From: an uncultured Clostridia bacterium
GTDB lineage: Bacteria; Bacillota; Clostridia; Christensenellales; CAG-138
DNA length: 63,235 bases
Direction: 5' to 3'
NCBI GenBank assembly: GCA_946411635.1
Contig: CAMKES010000013.1
Coordinates: forward strand, 1 to 63,235
Within the stretch, counting starts at the first letter, position 1; each line of letters opens with the position of its first letter. Shown here in pieces: positions 19,703 to 28,896 of the stretch. The position numbers were made by a program, and so were the translations under genes. Under the pieces are notes generated by a model. That model made no database searches. It worked only from the letters and a program-made list of their open reading frames with translations, and was not told the origin of the DNA.

Positions 19703-22700
19703 ATGTACAAGAAGGTAAGTACGGACATGGACTTCGTTTCCCGCGAGAAGGAAACGCTGGCATTCTGGAAGGAGAACCGTGTTTTTGAGCAGAGCGTGGA
19801 ATGGCGCAAGGGCGCGCCTGCCTTTACGTTCTTTGACGGACCGCCTACGGCGAACGGCAAGCCGCACATCGGTCACGTTCTGACCAGAAGCATCAAGGAC
19901 CTGATCCCGCGCTACAAGACCATGAAGGGCTGCGACGTCCTCCGCAAGGCGGGCTGGGATACGCACGGCCTTCCGGTCGAGCTCGAGGTCGAAAAACAGC
20001 TGGGTCTCGACGGCAAGGAACAGATCGAAGCGTACGGCGTCGAGCCGTTCATTCAGGCGTGCAAGCAGTCCGTGTGGAAATACGAGTCCCAGTGGCGCGA
20101 GATGAGCGATCGCGTCGGTTTCTGGTGCGACATGGACAATCCGTACGTCACCTATAAGGACGACTATATCGAGTCCGAGTGGTGGGCGCTGAAGACGATC
20201 CACGAAAAGGGTCTGCTCTATAAGGGACATAAGATCGTGCCGTACTGCCCGCGCTGCGGCACGGCGCTTTCGAGCCACGAGGTCGCGCAGGGCTATCACG
20301 ACGTGAAAGAGGTCTCCGCGATCGCGCGCTTCTATCTGAAGGACGGAAGCGGCACGGCGATCCTCGCGTGGACGACCACGCCGTGGACGCTGCCTTCGAA
20401 CGTCGCGCTGTGCGTCAACGCGCACGAAACGTACTGCAGGGTCGTTTCGGAAGGCAAGACCTACATCATGGCGGAGGCGCTGGTTCCCTCGGTTCTGGGC
20501 GAGGGCGCCGAGATCGTCGAAACGTTCTCCGGCGAAAGCCTCGTCGGCACCGAATACGAACCGCTGTTCGAGCTTCCGGTGAACTTCCGCGGCAAGAAGG
20601 GCTATCGCGTCGTGGCGGACGATTACGTCACGCTGACCGACGGCACCGGCGTCGTACACATCGCGCCGGCGTTCGGCGAAGACGACAACCGCGTCGGCAA
20701 GGTGTGGGATCTGCCGTTTTTGCAGCTGGTCAACACGTCCGGTCATATGTGCGGCGGCACGCCGTGGGACGGTCTGTTCGTCAAGGACGCGGACAAGCCG
20801 ATCCTGAAGGCGCTCGAGGAGAGCGGCAAGCTCTTTGCGGCGCTTCCGTTCGAGCACAGCTATCCGTTCTGCTGGCGCTGCGACACGCCGCTGATCTATT
20901 ACGCCCGCGAAAGCTGGTTCATCAGGATGACCGCGGTCAAGGACAAACTGATCGCGTTCAACAAGTCGGTCAACTGGATCCCCGAGACGATCGGCGAGGG
21001 CCGCATGGGCAACTTCCTCGAGAACGTCATCGACTGGGGCATCTCCCGCGAGCGTTACTGGGGCACGCCGCTGCCCGTCTGGATGTGCGAATGCGGTCAC
21101 GTGCACGTCATCGGCAGCCGTGAAGAGCTCAAAAAGATGAGCCGCAACTGCCCGGAGGACATCGAGCTGCACAAGCCCTACATCGACCAGGTCGAGGTCG
21201 TGTGTCCGGAATGCGGAAAGATCATGAAGCGCGAGCCGGTCGTCATCGACTGCTGGTTCGACAGCGGCTCCATGCCGTTCGCGCAGTGGCATTATCCCTT
21301 TGAAAACAAAGAGGAGTTCGAGCGCCGCTATCCCGCCGCGTTCATCTCGGAAGCGGTCGATCAGACGCGCGGCTGGTTCTATACGCTGATGGCGGTCGCG
21401 GCCTGCCTGTTCGACAAGGCGCCGTTTGAGAACTGCCTCGTTCTCGGTCTCGTGTGCGACAAGGACGGCAAGAAGATGTCCAAGCACATCGGCAACGTCA
21501 TCGCACCCGCGGATGTGCTCGACAAGCAGGGCGCCGACGCGGTCCGCTGGTACTTCTACACGGCGTCCGCGCCGTGGCTGCCCTCGCGCTTCTCGGGCGA
21601 GGCGGTCAGCGAATACCAGCGCAAGTTCATGAGCACGCTGTGGAACACTTACGCGTTCTACGTGCTTTACGCCGACATCGACGGCTTCGATCCGACGAAG
21701 CATTCCTTAAAGCGCGGGAACCTCACGCTGATGGACCGCTGGATCCTGTCCAGACTGCAGACGCTCGTGAAGCGCGTCGACGGCAATCTCGAGGCGTTCC
21801 GCATCACCGAAGCCGGCAGAGAACTGATCGACTTTGCGGACGAGCTTTCGAACTGGTACGTGCGCCGCTGCCGCGACCGGTACTGGGGCGCGGAAATGAC
21901 CGACGACAAGGAAGCCGCGTACATGACGCTCTTTACCGTTCTCAAAACGGTCTCGCTGCTGGCCGCGCCGTTCTGTCCGTTCATGACGGAAGCGATCTAT
22001 CAGAACATCGTGAGAAGCGTGGATCCGACCGCGCCGATCTCCGTGCATCTCAACGACTACCCCGAGGCGGACGAATCGTTCGTCGATGCCGGTCTCGAGG
22101 AGGAGATGGCAAAGATCCTGAACATCGTTACCGTCGGCAGAAGCGCGAGAAGCAGCGCGGCGCAGAAGACGCGTCAGCCGCTTGCGAAGATGTACGTGCA
22201 GGGCGAAGCGCTTTCGGCGCGCGCCGCCGAGATCGTCACCGAGGAACTGAACGTCAAGGCGATCGAATTCATCGAGAACGCGGATGAACTGATGAGCTAC
22301 AAGGTCAAGCCTCAGCTCCGCACGCTCGGACCGCGCTACGGAAAACTGCTCGGAAAGATCTCCGCGCATCTTGCGGAAAACGGCGACGCGATCGTGCGTA
22401 CGCACCACGAGGGACGCGATTACACGTTCACCGTCGACGGAACGGACGTTACGCTTTCGCCGGACGACGTGCTGGTTTCCACGCAGCAGAAGGAGGGGCT
22501 CGTTTCCGAAACCGGAAACGGCGTGACCGTCGTGCTTGATACGAACCTCACGCCGGAACTGGTCGAGGAGGGTCTCGTGCGCGAACTCGTTTCGAAACTG
22601 CAGACGATGCGCAAGGAAGCGGGCTTTGAGGTTGCGGACCACATCCGCATCGGCTACGTCAACGGCGGAGCCGCGAAGAATGCGCTTCTGAAGTACGCGG

Positions 22701-22813
22701 ACAGCGTCAAAAAGGACACGCTCGCGGAACGCATCGAAGAGGGCGCGTTCGGCTACACGAAGGACTGGGATCTGAACGGAAACGCGATCACGCTTTCCGT
22801 CGAACGGATCTGA
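19703..22813 (+). CDS. ileS: Isoleucyl-tRNA synthetase
   Basis: Class I synthetase that charges tRNA-Ile, with an editing domain against valine. At 1036 residues it is longer than the ~930-residue common bacterial form. The HIGH motif is at 55-58 (NGKPHIGHVL) and KMSKH near 592. The wording GPPTANGKPHIGH and the length recall the eukaryote-like IleS2 class, several members of which tolerate mupirocin; this is inference. ATG 19703 follows GGAGGAAAGC; an in-frame TTG at 19691 is less likely. Expression is under T-box control, and the gene ends at the strong terminator at 22826. Confidence 0.97.
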   Translation: MYKKVSTDMDFVSREKETLAFWKENRVFEQSVEWRKGAPAFTFFDGPPTANGKPHIGHVLTRSIKDLIPRYKTMKGCDVLRKAGWDTHGLPVELEVEKQLGLDGKEQIEAYGVEPFIQACKQSVWKYESQWREMSDRVGFWCDMDNPYVTYKDDYIESEWWALKTIHEKGLLYKGHKIVPYCPRCGTALSSHEVAQGYHDVKEVSAIARFYLKDGSGTAILAWTTTPWTLPSNVALCVNAHETYCRVVSEGKTYIMAEALVPSVLGEGAEIVETFSGESLVGTEYEPLFELPVNFRGKKGYRVVADDYVTLTDGTGVVHIAPAFGEDDNRVGKVWDLPFLQLVNTSGHMCGGTPWDGLFVKDADKPILKALEESGKLFAALPFEHSYPFCWRCDTPLIYYARESWFIRMTAVKDKLIAFNKSVNWIPETIGEGRMGNFLENVIDWGISRERYWGTPLPVWMCECGHVHVIGSREELKKMSRNCPEDIELHKPYIDQVEVVCPECGKIMKREPVVIDCWFDSGSMPFAQWHYPFENKEEFERRYPAAFISEAVDQTRGWFYTLMAVAACLFDKAPFENCLVLGLVCDKDGKKMSKHIGNVIAPADVLDKQGADAVRWYFYTASAPWLPSRFSGEAVSEYQRKFMSTLWNTYAFYVLYADIDGFDPTKHSLKRGNLTLMDRWILSRLQTLVKRVDGNLEAFRITEAGRELIDFADELSNWYVRRCRDRYWGAEMTDDKEAAYMTLFTVLKTVSLLAAPFCPFMTEAIYQNIVRSVDPTAPISVHLNDYPEADESFVDAGLEEEMAKILNIVTVGRSARSSAAQKTRQPLAKMYVQGEALSARAAEIVTEELNVKAIEFIENADELMSYKVKPQLRTLGPRYGKLLGKISAHLAENGDAIVRTHHEGRDYTFTVDGTDVTLSPDDVLVSTQQKEGLVSETGNGVTVVLDTNLTPELVEEGLVRELVSKLQTMRKEAGFEVADHIRIGYVNGGAAKNALLKYADSVKKDTLAERIEEGAFGYTKDWDLNGNAITLSVERI

Positions 22814-22825
22814 CCCGATCAATCA

Positions 22826-22858
22826 AAAAAAGACTGCCGCAGGGCAGTCTTTTTTTTA
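22826..22858 (+). terminator. ileS terminator
   Basis: The stem AAAGACTGCC / GGCAGTCTTT is followed by a long T-run; the A-run upstream makes it usable for the minus strand gene ending at 22866. Confidence 0.9.
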
Positions 22859-22865
22859 CGTTCCG

Positions 22866-23120
22866 TTACGGGTTTTCCGTAAGTTCGCCGCGGATCTTCA
22901 CGCGTCCGCCGTCCGGACAGGATGCTTCGAAACAGAAGGCGCGTTCGTCGCCGTGATCGAGCGCAGCGCCGTTCAGAAGCGCGAACACCTGCGGGTAGAT
23001 CACGCTCCAGAGCTCGTGGCAGAGCGGGGGACAGGTGTTTTCGACGAGGAACGTGTCGCCCGCGGCGCAGAGCCCGTCGCGGCAGCGGCTTTCCAGTACG
23101 GTGAGTTTGACTTTGTTCAT
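22866..23120 (-). CDS. TIGR04076-like small protein
   Basis: An 84-residue protein with the layout of the TIGR04076 family: KVKLTVLESRC at the start, GDTFLVENTCPPLC then a YPQVFALLNGA segment in the middle, and CPDGGRVKIRGEL at the end. The conserved cysteines (C12, two in CPPLC, C of CPDGG) hint at metal or redox chemistry, but the family has no defined function. ATG 23120 has GGAGGCC 6-8 bases upstream on the minus strand. It sits between ileS and thrS, divergent from thrS. Confidence 0.75.
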   Translation of the reverse strand: MNKVKLTVLESRCRDGLCAAGDTFLVENTCPPLCHELWSVIYPQVFALLNGAALDHGDERAFCFEASCPDGGRVKIRGELTENP

Positions 23121-23142
23121 AGCGGCCTCCGTTTCCGGTACC

Positions 23143-23171
23143 ATCATAGCAGAGCGGCGGCCGGCTGTCAA
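23143..23171 (-). promoter_or_regulatory. Promoter of the TIGR04076-like gene
   Basis: Minus strand TTGACA, a 17-base spacer, TATGAT. Its -35 box is 19 bases from the -35 box of the divergent thrS promoter. Confidence 0.75.
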
Positions 23172-23190
23172 TTTCCGCCCGTTTTTCCGG

Positions 23191-23218
23191 TTGACAAACG
23201 CAAAGAGTGTGGTATAAT
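23191..23218 (+). promoter_or_regulatory. thrS promoter
   Basis: TTGACA, a 16-base spacer, TATAAT: a full consensus match. Start expected near 23225. Confidence 0.85.
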
Positions 23219-23224
23219 ATGTCC

Positions 23225-23425
23225 ATCTTTGAGGCGAATTCGGAAGCAGTAACGTTTATCGGCTTCGGAAAGCGAGCGGCGGAGGGTGAAAGCGCCGCAC
23301 GAAGTACAGCGTGAAGACCGCCGGAGGATCAAAGCGGGCTCGCCCGATACAGCGAACAGAGCACCAAATAGGGTGGAACCACGCATAACCGGCGTCCCTT
23401 GTTTCAAGGGACGTCTTTTTATTTG
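23225..23425 (+). promoter_or_regulatory. T-box leader controlling thrS (threonine)
   Basis: T-box sequence AGGGTGGAACCACG at 23370-23383, followed by a terminator stem (GCGTCCCTTG / CAAGGGACGT) and five T, near 23391-23420. The specifier ACC (Thr) lies at 23317-23319 in the context GTGAAG-ACC-GCC, parallel to the ileS leader. Uncharged tRNA-Thr would induce thrS. Confidence 0.93.
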
Positions 23426-23445
23426 ATACAAAGGAGGCAACTATT

Positions 23446-25350
23446 ATGATCATTACGTTTCCCGACGGCTCGAAGCGCGAATTCGAGAACGGCATGACCG
23501 CGCTGGACATCGCGGGCGCGATCTCCAACGGGTTGAAGAAAGCAACGCTCTGCTGCGAGATCGACGGCGAGCGCGCGGACGCGTTCCGTCCGATCGAAAC
23601 CGACTGCACGCTGAAGCTTTTGACCTGGGAGGACGAAAACGGACGCTGGGCGTACCGCCACACCGGCTCGCACATCCTCGCGCAGGCGGTCAAGCGCCTG
23701 TGGCCCGAGGTGAAGCTTGCCATCGGTCCCGCGATCGCGGACGGCTTCTATTACGATTTCGATGCGCCGGAGCCGTTTTCTCCCGAAGATCTCAAAAAGA
23801 TTGAAAAGGAAATGGACCGCATCGTCAACGAGAACCACAAACTCGAGCGGTTTGAACTGCCGCGCGAGGAAGCGATCGCGTTCATGCAGGAAAAGGACGA
23901 ACCGTACAAGGTCGAGCTCATCGAGGATCTCCCGGAGGGCGAGACGATCAGCTTCTATCGCCAGGGCGAGTTTGTGGACCTGTGCGCGGGTCCGCACGTC
24001 GCGAGCACCGGCAAGGTAAAGAACATCAAGCTCATGAGCGTTGCGGGCGCTTACTGGCGCGGCTCCGAAAAGAACAAGATGCTGCAGCGCATCTACGCGA
24101 CCGCGTTCGAAAAGAAGGCGGATCTCGACGCGTACATCACCCGCATCGAGGAAGCCAAGAAGCGCGACCACAGAAAGCTCGGCAAGGACCTCGGCCTGTT
24201 CATGCTGCTCGACGAGGGTCCGGGCTTCCCGTTCTTCCTGCCGAAGGGCATGCAGCTTCGCAACACCCTGATCGACTACTGGCGCGAGGTGCACAAGCGC
24301 TACGGATACGTCGAGGTTTCCACCCCGATCATCCTGCGCCGCACGCTCTGGGAGCGCTCCGGTCACTGGGAGCACTATAAAGAGAACATGTACACCACCG
24401 TCATCGACGACGAGGATTTCGCGATCAAGCCGATGAACTGCCCGGGCGGCATGCTGGTCTACGCGAGCGAACCGCATTCGTACCGCGACCTGCCGCTGCG
24501 CTGCGGCGAACTGGGTCTCGTGCACCGTCACGAGCTTTCGGGCGCGCTGCGCGGACTGTTCCGCGTGCGCTGCTTCACCCAGGACGACGCGCACATCTTC
24601 ATGACCCCCGAGCAGATGAAGGACGAGATCAAGAACGTCGTCCGCCTGTTCGACGAGGTGTATTCGACCTTCGGTCTGAACTATACGGTCGAGCTGTCCA
24701 CCATGCCGGAGAGCCACATCGGCACCGTCGAGGAGTGGGAGCGCAACCAGGACATTCTGAAGGAAGCGATCACCGAGATGGGCAAGGAATTCGTCATCAA
24801 CGAAGGCGACGGCGCGTTCTACGGGCCGAAGCTCGACTTCCACATCGAGGACTGCCTCGGACGCACCTGGCAGTGCGGCACCATCCAGCTCGACAGCCAG
24901 CTGCCGGAGCGGTTTGAGCTCGAATACGTCGGCGCGGACGGCGAACGCCATCGCCCGATCATGATCCACCGCGTCGTCTTCGGTTCGATCGAACGCTTCA
25001 TCGGCGTCATCACCGAGCATTTCGCGGGCGCGTTCCCGACCTGGCTCGCGCCGGTGCAGGTCAAGATCCTCACGATCACCGACCGCGCGAACGACGCGGC
25101 GAAAGCGGTTGCGGAGAAGCTCGACAAGCTCGGCGTGCGCGCGGAGACCGACCTCCGGAACGAGAAGATCGGCTTCAAGATCCGCGAGGCGCAGATGATG
25201 AAAATCCCGTACATGCTCGTCATCGGCGACAAGGAAGCGGAGAGCGGCGCCGTCGCGGTGCGCTCGCGCAAGGACGGCGACCTCGGCACCATGCCCGTCG
25301 ACGCGTTCGCGGACAAGATCGTCGAAGAGATCCGCGCCAAGGCAAAATAA
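23446..25350 (+). CDS. thrS: Threonyl-tRNA synthetase
   Basis: Class II synthetase that charges tRNA-Thr. The 634-residue length is typical. An N-terminal TGS domain (about 1-62) is followed by the editing (SAD) domain with H72-TGS-H76 and CAGPH near residue 182. The catalytic core has FPFFLPKGM, the MNCPGGM zinc-cysteine motif and RCFTQDDAHIF; the C-terminal anticodon-binding domain starts near 530 (APVQVKILTITDRA). ATG 23446 follows GGAGGCAAC. Monocistronic behind the T-box leader and closed by the terminator at 25362. Confidence 0.98.
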   Translation: MIITFPDGSKREFENGMTALDIAGAISNGLKKATLCCEIDGERADAFRPIETDCTLKLLTWEDENGRWAYRHTGSHILAQAVKRLWPEVKLAIGPAIADGFYYDFDAPEPFSPEDLKKIEKEMDRIVNENHKLERFELPREEAIAFMQEKDEPYKVELIEDLPEGETISFYRQGEFVDLCAGPHVASTGKVKNIKLMSVAGAYWRGSEKNKMLQRIYATAFEKKADLDAYITRIEEAKKRDHRKLGKDLGLFMLLDEGPGFPFFLPKGMQLRNTLIDYWREVHKRYGYVEVSTPIILRRTLWERSGHWEHYKENMYTTVIDDEDFAIKPMNCPGGMLVYASEPHSYRDLPLRCGELGLVHRHELSGALRGLFRVRCFTQDDAHIFMTPEQMKDEIKNVVRLFDEVYSTFGLNYTVELSTMPESHIGTVEEWERNQDILKEAITEMGKEFVINEGDGAFYGPKLDFHIEDCLGRTWQCGTIQLDSQLPERFELEYVGADGERHRPIMIHRVVFGSIERFIGVITEHFAGAFPTWLAPVQVKILTITDRANDAAKAVAEKLDKLGVRAETDLRNEKIGFKIREAQMMKIPYMLVIGDKEAESGAVAVRSRKDGDLGTMPVDAFADKIVEEIRAKAK

Positions 25351-25361
25351 GAACAGACGCG

Positions 25362-25394
25362 AAGGACTCTCCCGAAAAGGGAGGGTCCTTTTCG
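25362..25394 (+). terminator. thrS terminator
   Basis: The stem AAGGACTCTCCC / GGGAGGGTCCTT has a GAAAA-type loop and a T-rich tail. Confidence 0.85.
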
Positions 25395-25412
25395 GTCCGG
25401 AACGGTTTTCCC

Positions 25413-25441
25413 TTGACGAGTTGACCGAAAATGCGTAAAAT
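25413..25441 (+). promoter_or_regulatory. Promoter of the yybS-gdpP-rplI-dnaB operon, leaderless geometry
   Basis: TTGACG, a 17-base spacer, TAAAAT, then only 6 bases (GAAAAC) to ATG 25448, with no Shine-Dalgarno. The transcript probably starts at the ATG. Confidence 0.65.
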
Positions 25442-25447
25442 GAAAAC

Positions 25448-26500
25448 ATGGAATCTTGTAAGCAGTACGAATCGGCGGCACGGCTGTGGCTGCCCGCGCT
25501 CGGCGCGGCGGTCGGCTCGGTGCTGCTCGTATTCGTGCCGAGCAACGTATGGCTGACGGCGGGAGAGACGGCGGCTCCGGGCGCGCAGCTCGGCGCGTAT
25601 TTTCTGAAGCAGATCCTGACGGTCCTGCTTCTTCTGATCGTTCCGGCACTCTGGGCGCGGACGGCGCACGTCGGATCGCCGTGGCTGCTGCCGTGCCTTG
25701 CGGGCGTTACGGTCGGCTTCGGGATGATTCTGTTCGCCGACCTCGGAGACGCGCTGTACGCGGCGATGCCGGTCGTGATCCCCGGCGCGGGGCTGTACGT
25801 GCTGCAGCGGCTGAAGCTTTCGAACTTCCGCGCGGTGCTGTACGAATCGGTCCTGGTGCTGATCGGGCTGTTCGGGCTCGTATGTCTGAAGGACCTGATC
25901 GTGCACGGCGACGCGTACCTGCCGTTCCGGCGGGTCGCCGAGCTGTACGGCCGGGTAACGGAAGAGATGCTGCGCGCGGCGTCGCCCCTGGAGAGCGGCA
26001 TGACGGCGCTGCTGAACGATCTTGAAACCATGATCGACTGGTACCGGGTGAACGCGGAGCAGATCTGCGTGCCGGTGCTGATGGTCCCCGCCATGGGAGC
26101 GGGTCTTGCGGGAACGCTGCTTTCGCACCGGATGAACCGGCGCGGCGGCGCTGCGCTTCCGGCGCTTCCGCGGTTTGAAGACTGGCGCTGCGAACGCTGG
26201 TATGTGATCGGCGTCGCGGGCTTTTCGATCGTCTCGATGCTGCTGCGGCTTGCCGACGTGCAGAGCGGATATGCGCTCTCCGGCGTCGCCGAGATCGCCT
26301 GGCGGATGCCCTGCTCGCTGGCGGGACTTGCGGCGGTGCGCAGGCTTTCCCGCAGGGCGAATAAAAAGTGGCCGTTCGCGGTCACGTGCGCTGCGCTTGT
26401 TCTGCTGCCTGCCGTCATGCTGATCATTCTGACGCTGCTCGGCATGCTTTCATCACTGAGAAAACGGACGAACGTCGGAGAGGACGGGATACGGAAATGA
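25448..26500 (+). CDS. yybS: YybS/DUF2232-like membrane protein
   Basis: A 350-residue polytopic membrane protein with about seven or eight hydrophobic segments. Its size and its place directly before gdpP, rplI and dnaB match yybS of Bacillus, a DUF2232 protein of unknown function. The central loop between segments (about 155-200) is hydrophilic. Its stop overlaps the gdpP start (ATGA), so the two are coupled. A nearly consensus promoter ends 6 bases before the ATG and no ribosome site is present, which suggests a leaderless mRNA. Confidence 0.78.
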   Translation: MESCKQYESAARLWLPALGAAVGSVLLVFVPSNVWLTAGETAAPGAQLGAYFLKQILTVLLLLIVPALWARTAHVGSPWLLPCLAGVTVGFGMILFADLGDALYAAMPVVIPGAGLYVLQRLKLSNFRAVLYESVLVLIGLFGLVCLKDLIVHGDAYLPFRRVAELYGRVTEEMLRAASPLESGMTALLNDLETMIDWYRVNAEQICVPVLMVPAMGAGLAGTLLSHRMNRRGGAALPALPRFEDWRCERWYVIGVAGFSIVSMLLRLADVQSGYALSGVAEIAWRMPCSLAGLAAVRRLSRRANKKWPFAVTCAALVLLPAVMLIILTLLGMLSSLRKRTNVGEDGIRK

Positions 26501-28437
26501 AACAGTATAACGGATTGCTGATCGGTTTCGGCTCGGCGGTCGCGCTCGGCGCGGGCGCTGTGGCGGTCTTCACGGACCAGTACCGCATCGCGCTCGGGAT
26601 CCTGATCGCGGGACTCGTGCTGCTCGGGATCATGTGCCTGGTTCTGCACGGCATTGCGAAGAAACAGCAGGCGACCATGGACCGCGTATTCCGTGAGAAC
26701 GATACGGCGGTCGGCGTCATGGCGTACAATATTTCCATTCCGAGCGCGATCTGCGACCTTTCCGGGCGCATCACCTGGCGCAACAGCGCGTTCTCCGCGC
26801 TCTACGACGGGCAGAATCTGAAAGAGATCCTTCCCGATTTCGACGGCGCGCAGCCCGCGCGGACGCTGCAGGTCGAATACAACGGAAGCCACTATCAGGT
26901 CATGCACATGCTTCTGCAGCGCGAAAACGCGAAGCGGCTCGTGCTCTCGTACTGGCTGGACCGCACCGAGGCGGCGCACTATCAGCGGCTGTACACCGAA
27001 CAGCGTCCGTACGTCGCGCTGATCCTCGTCGACAACTATGAAGAATTACTGGGCGACACGCAGATCCACAGCACGGCGGTGCTCGCGGAGGTCGAACGGC
27101 TGATCGCGGACCTCAGCAAGCGCCTCGGCGGACTGTACCGCCGCTACGACAACGGCAGATTCCTGCTGATCCTCGAGGCGAAGCAGATGCAGCAGCTCGA
27201 GCAGGAAAAGTTCACGCTCCTGGATCAGGCGCACCGCATCGAAACGGGCTCCTCGGCGGCGGTCTCGCTGTCGTTCGGATTCGGCATCGCGCCGCGTCTC
27301 GCGCAGTCCGAACAGGACGCGCGCAGGGCGCTCGAGCTGGCGCTCGGCCGCGGCGGCGATCAGGTCGTCGTCAAGGACGGCACGGATTACCGCTTCTACG
27401 GCGGCAAGCGGCAGCACGACCCGCACCAGTCGCGCGTGAAGGCGAGGCTGTTTTCGAAGGCGCTGTACCAGCTGTTTGAAAACAGCGGCGACGTGTTCGT
27501 CATGGGACACCGCAATTCTGACATGGACTGCATCGGCGCGGCGCTCGGCATCGTCACCTGCGCGAACCACGTCGGCGCGCACGCCTACATCGTGCTGGAC
27601 GCGCTGAACACCACGATCGAGGACGCGATCCGCACGCTGCAGCGTTCCGGCGCGGGCTCGCTGATCATCCGGCCGGAGCAGGCCGCCGAAATGATGAAGG
27701 AGGATTCCGTTCTGGTCGTCGTCGACACGCAGCGCGCGTCGAACACGGTCGCGCCGGAACTGCTGACGAAGACGGAGCACGTCGTTCTGATCGACCATCA
27801 CCGCCGCAACGCCGATTACATCGACAACGCGACGCTGCACTATCTCGAAACGCGCGCGTCGAGCGCGAGCGAAATGGTGACGGAGGTCATCCAGTACTTT
27901 GCGGACAACGTCAAGCCCGCTTCGTTCACGTGCAGCGCGCTGCTCGCCGGCATTACGGTCGATACGAAGCAGTTTGCGTTCAACGTCGGTTCCCGCACGT
28001 TCGACGCGGCCGGCTATCTCCGGCGCAACGGCGCGGACTTGAGCTCGGTCAAGCAGATGTTCCAGAACGATTACGACAGCTACGTGCGCTGCGCGAACGT
28101 CGTGGAGAACGCGCATATCCGGAAGAGCGGCATCGCGATCTCGATCGTTGAAAAGAACGCTCCGGACGCGCAGCTTCTGGCGGCGCAGGCGGCGGACGAG
28201 CTTCTGGGCATCCGCGGCATTTACGCCGCGTTCGTGCTCGCGGAGACGGACGAGATGGTCGCGATCTCCGGCCGAAGCTACGGCCAGATCAACGTGCAGG
28301 TGATCCTGGAACGGCTCGGCGGCGGCGGACATCTGACGATGGCGGGCGCGCAGCTGCGCGGCGTCGATACGCAGCAGGCGATCGCGAAGCTGGAAGAGGC
28401 GCTCGACTGGTATGAACAGGAAAATCCCGAGAAATAG
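26497..28437 (+). CDS. gdpP: Cyclic-di-AMP phosphodiesterase GdpP-like
   Basis: Hydrolyses c-di-AMP to pApA, tuning osmotic balance and wall stress. 646 residues in the usual GdpP order: two N-terminal membrane segments (about 5-50), a PAS-like domain, a degenerate GGDEF domain (about 165-300), and a DHH/DHHA1 phosphodiesterase. Catalytic motifs are GHRNSDMDCIG (near 334), DHH (near 432) and GGGGH (near 607). The ATG at 26497 shares bases with the yybS stop, so the longer upstream frame is not used. Followed by rplI and dnaB, as in Bacillus. Confidence 0.95.
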   Translation: MKQYNGLLIGFGSAVALGAGAVAVFTDQYRIALGILIAGLVLLGIMCLVLHGIAKKQQATMDRVFRENDTAVGVMAYNISIPSAICDLSGRITWRNSAFSALYDGQNLKEILPDFDGAQPARTLQVEYNGSHYQVMHMLLQRENAKRLVLSYWLDRTEAAHYQRLYTEQRPYVALILVDNYEELLGDTQIHSTAVLAEVERLIADLSKRLGGLYRRYDNGRFLLILEAKQMQQLEQEKFTLLDQAHRIETGSSAAVSLSFGFGIAPRLAQSEQDARRALELALGRGGDQVVVKDGTDYRFYGGKRQHDPHQSRVKARLFSKALYQLFENSGDVFVMGHRNSDMDCIGAALGIVTCANHVGAHAYIVLDALNTTIEDAIRTLQRSGAGSLIIRPEQAAEMMKEDSVLVVVDTQRASNTVAPELLTKTEHVVLIDHHRRNADYIDNATLHYLETRASSASEMVTEVIQYFADNVKPASFTCSALLAGITVDTKQFAFNVGSRTFDAAGYLRRNGADLSSVKQMFQNDYDSYVRCANVVENAHIRKSGIAISIVEKNAPDAQLLAAQAADELLGIRGIYAAFVLAETDEMVAISGRSYGQINVQVILERLGGGGHLTMAGAQLRGVDTQQAIAKLEEALDWYEQENPEK

Positions 28438-28455
28438 GAAAGGACGGTTCGGAAT

Positions 28456-28896
28456 ATGAAGGTATTGCTTTTGCAGGACGTGAAGGGCAGCGGCAAAAAG
28501 GGCGAGGTCGTCAACGTCAGCGACGGATACGCGCGCAATTTCCTGCTTCCGCGCAAGATGGCGGAGCCGGCGGACGCGCAGGCGGTCAACGCCGCGAACA
28601 TCAAAAAGAGCGCGGCGCAGCACAGAAAGTTCACTGCGGGCATCAAGGCGCGTGAAACGGCGCAGGCGCTGGAGGGGCATTCCATCCACGTAAAGGCGCG
28701 CGTCGGCGAGAACGGCAAGCTGTTCGGCACCGTCGCCGGCAAGGAGATCGCCGCGGCACTGAAGGAGCAGAAGGGCATGGACGTGGACCGCAAGAAGATC
28801 TCGGTCGATCCGATCCGCGCGCTGGGCGAGTATCCCGCGAAGCTTTCGCTGTTCGAAGGCGTTTCCGTCACTGTCAAGGTCATCGTCGAGGAATAA
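28456..28896 (+). CDS. rplI: 50S ribosomal protein bL9
   Basis: Binds 23S rRNA near the L1 stalk base. The 146-residue length is standard. The N-terminal domain has [19 protein letters not shown] and [13 protein letters not shown]; the long connecting helix and C-terminal domain follow. ATG 28456 follows AGGAAAGGACGG. Its stop codon directly abuts the dnaB start. Confidence 0.98.
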   Translation: MKVLLLQDVKGSGKKGEVVNVSDGYARNFLLPRKMAEPADAQAVNAANIKKSAAQHRKFTAGIKARETAQALEGHSIHVKARVGENGKLFGTVAGKEIAAALKEQKGMDVDRKKISVDPIRALGEYPAKLSLFEGVSVTVKVIVEE

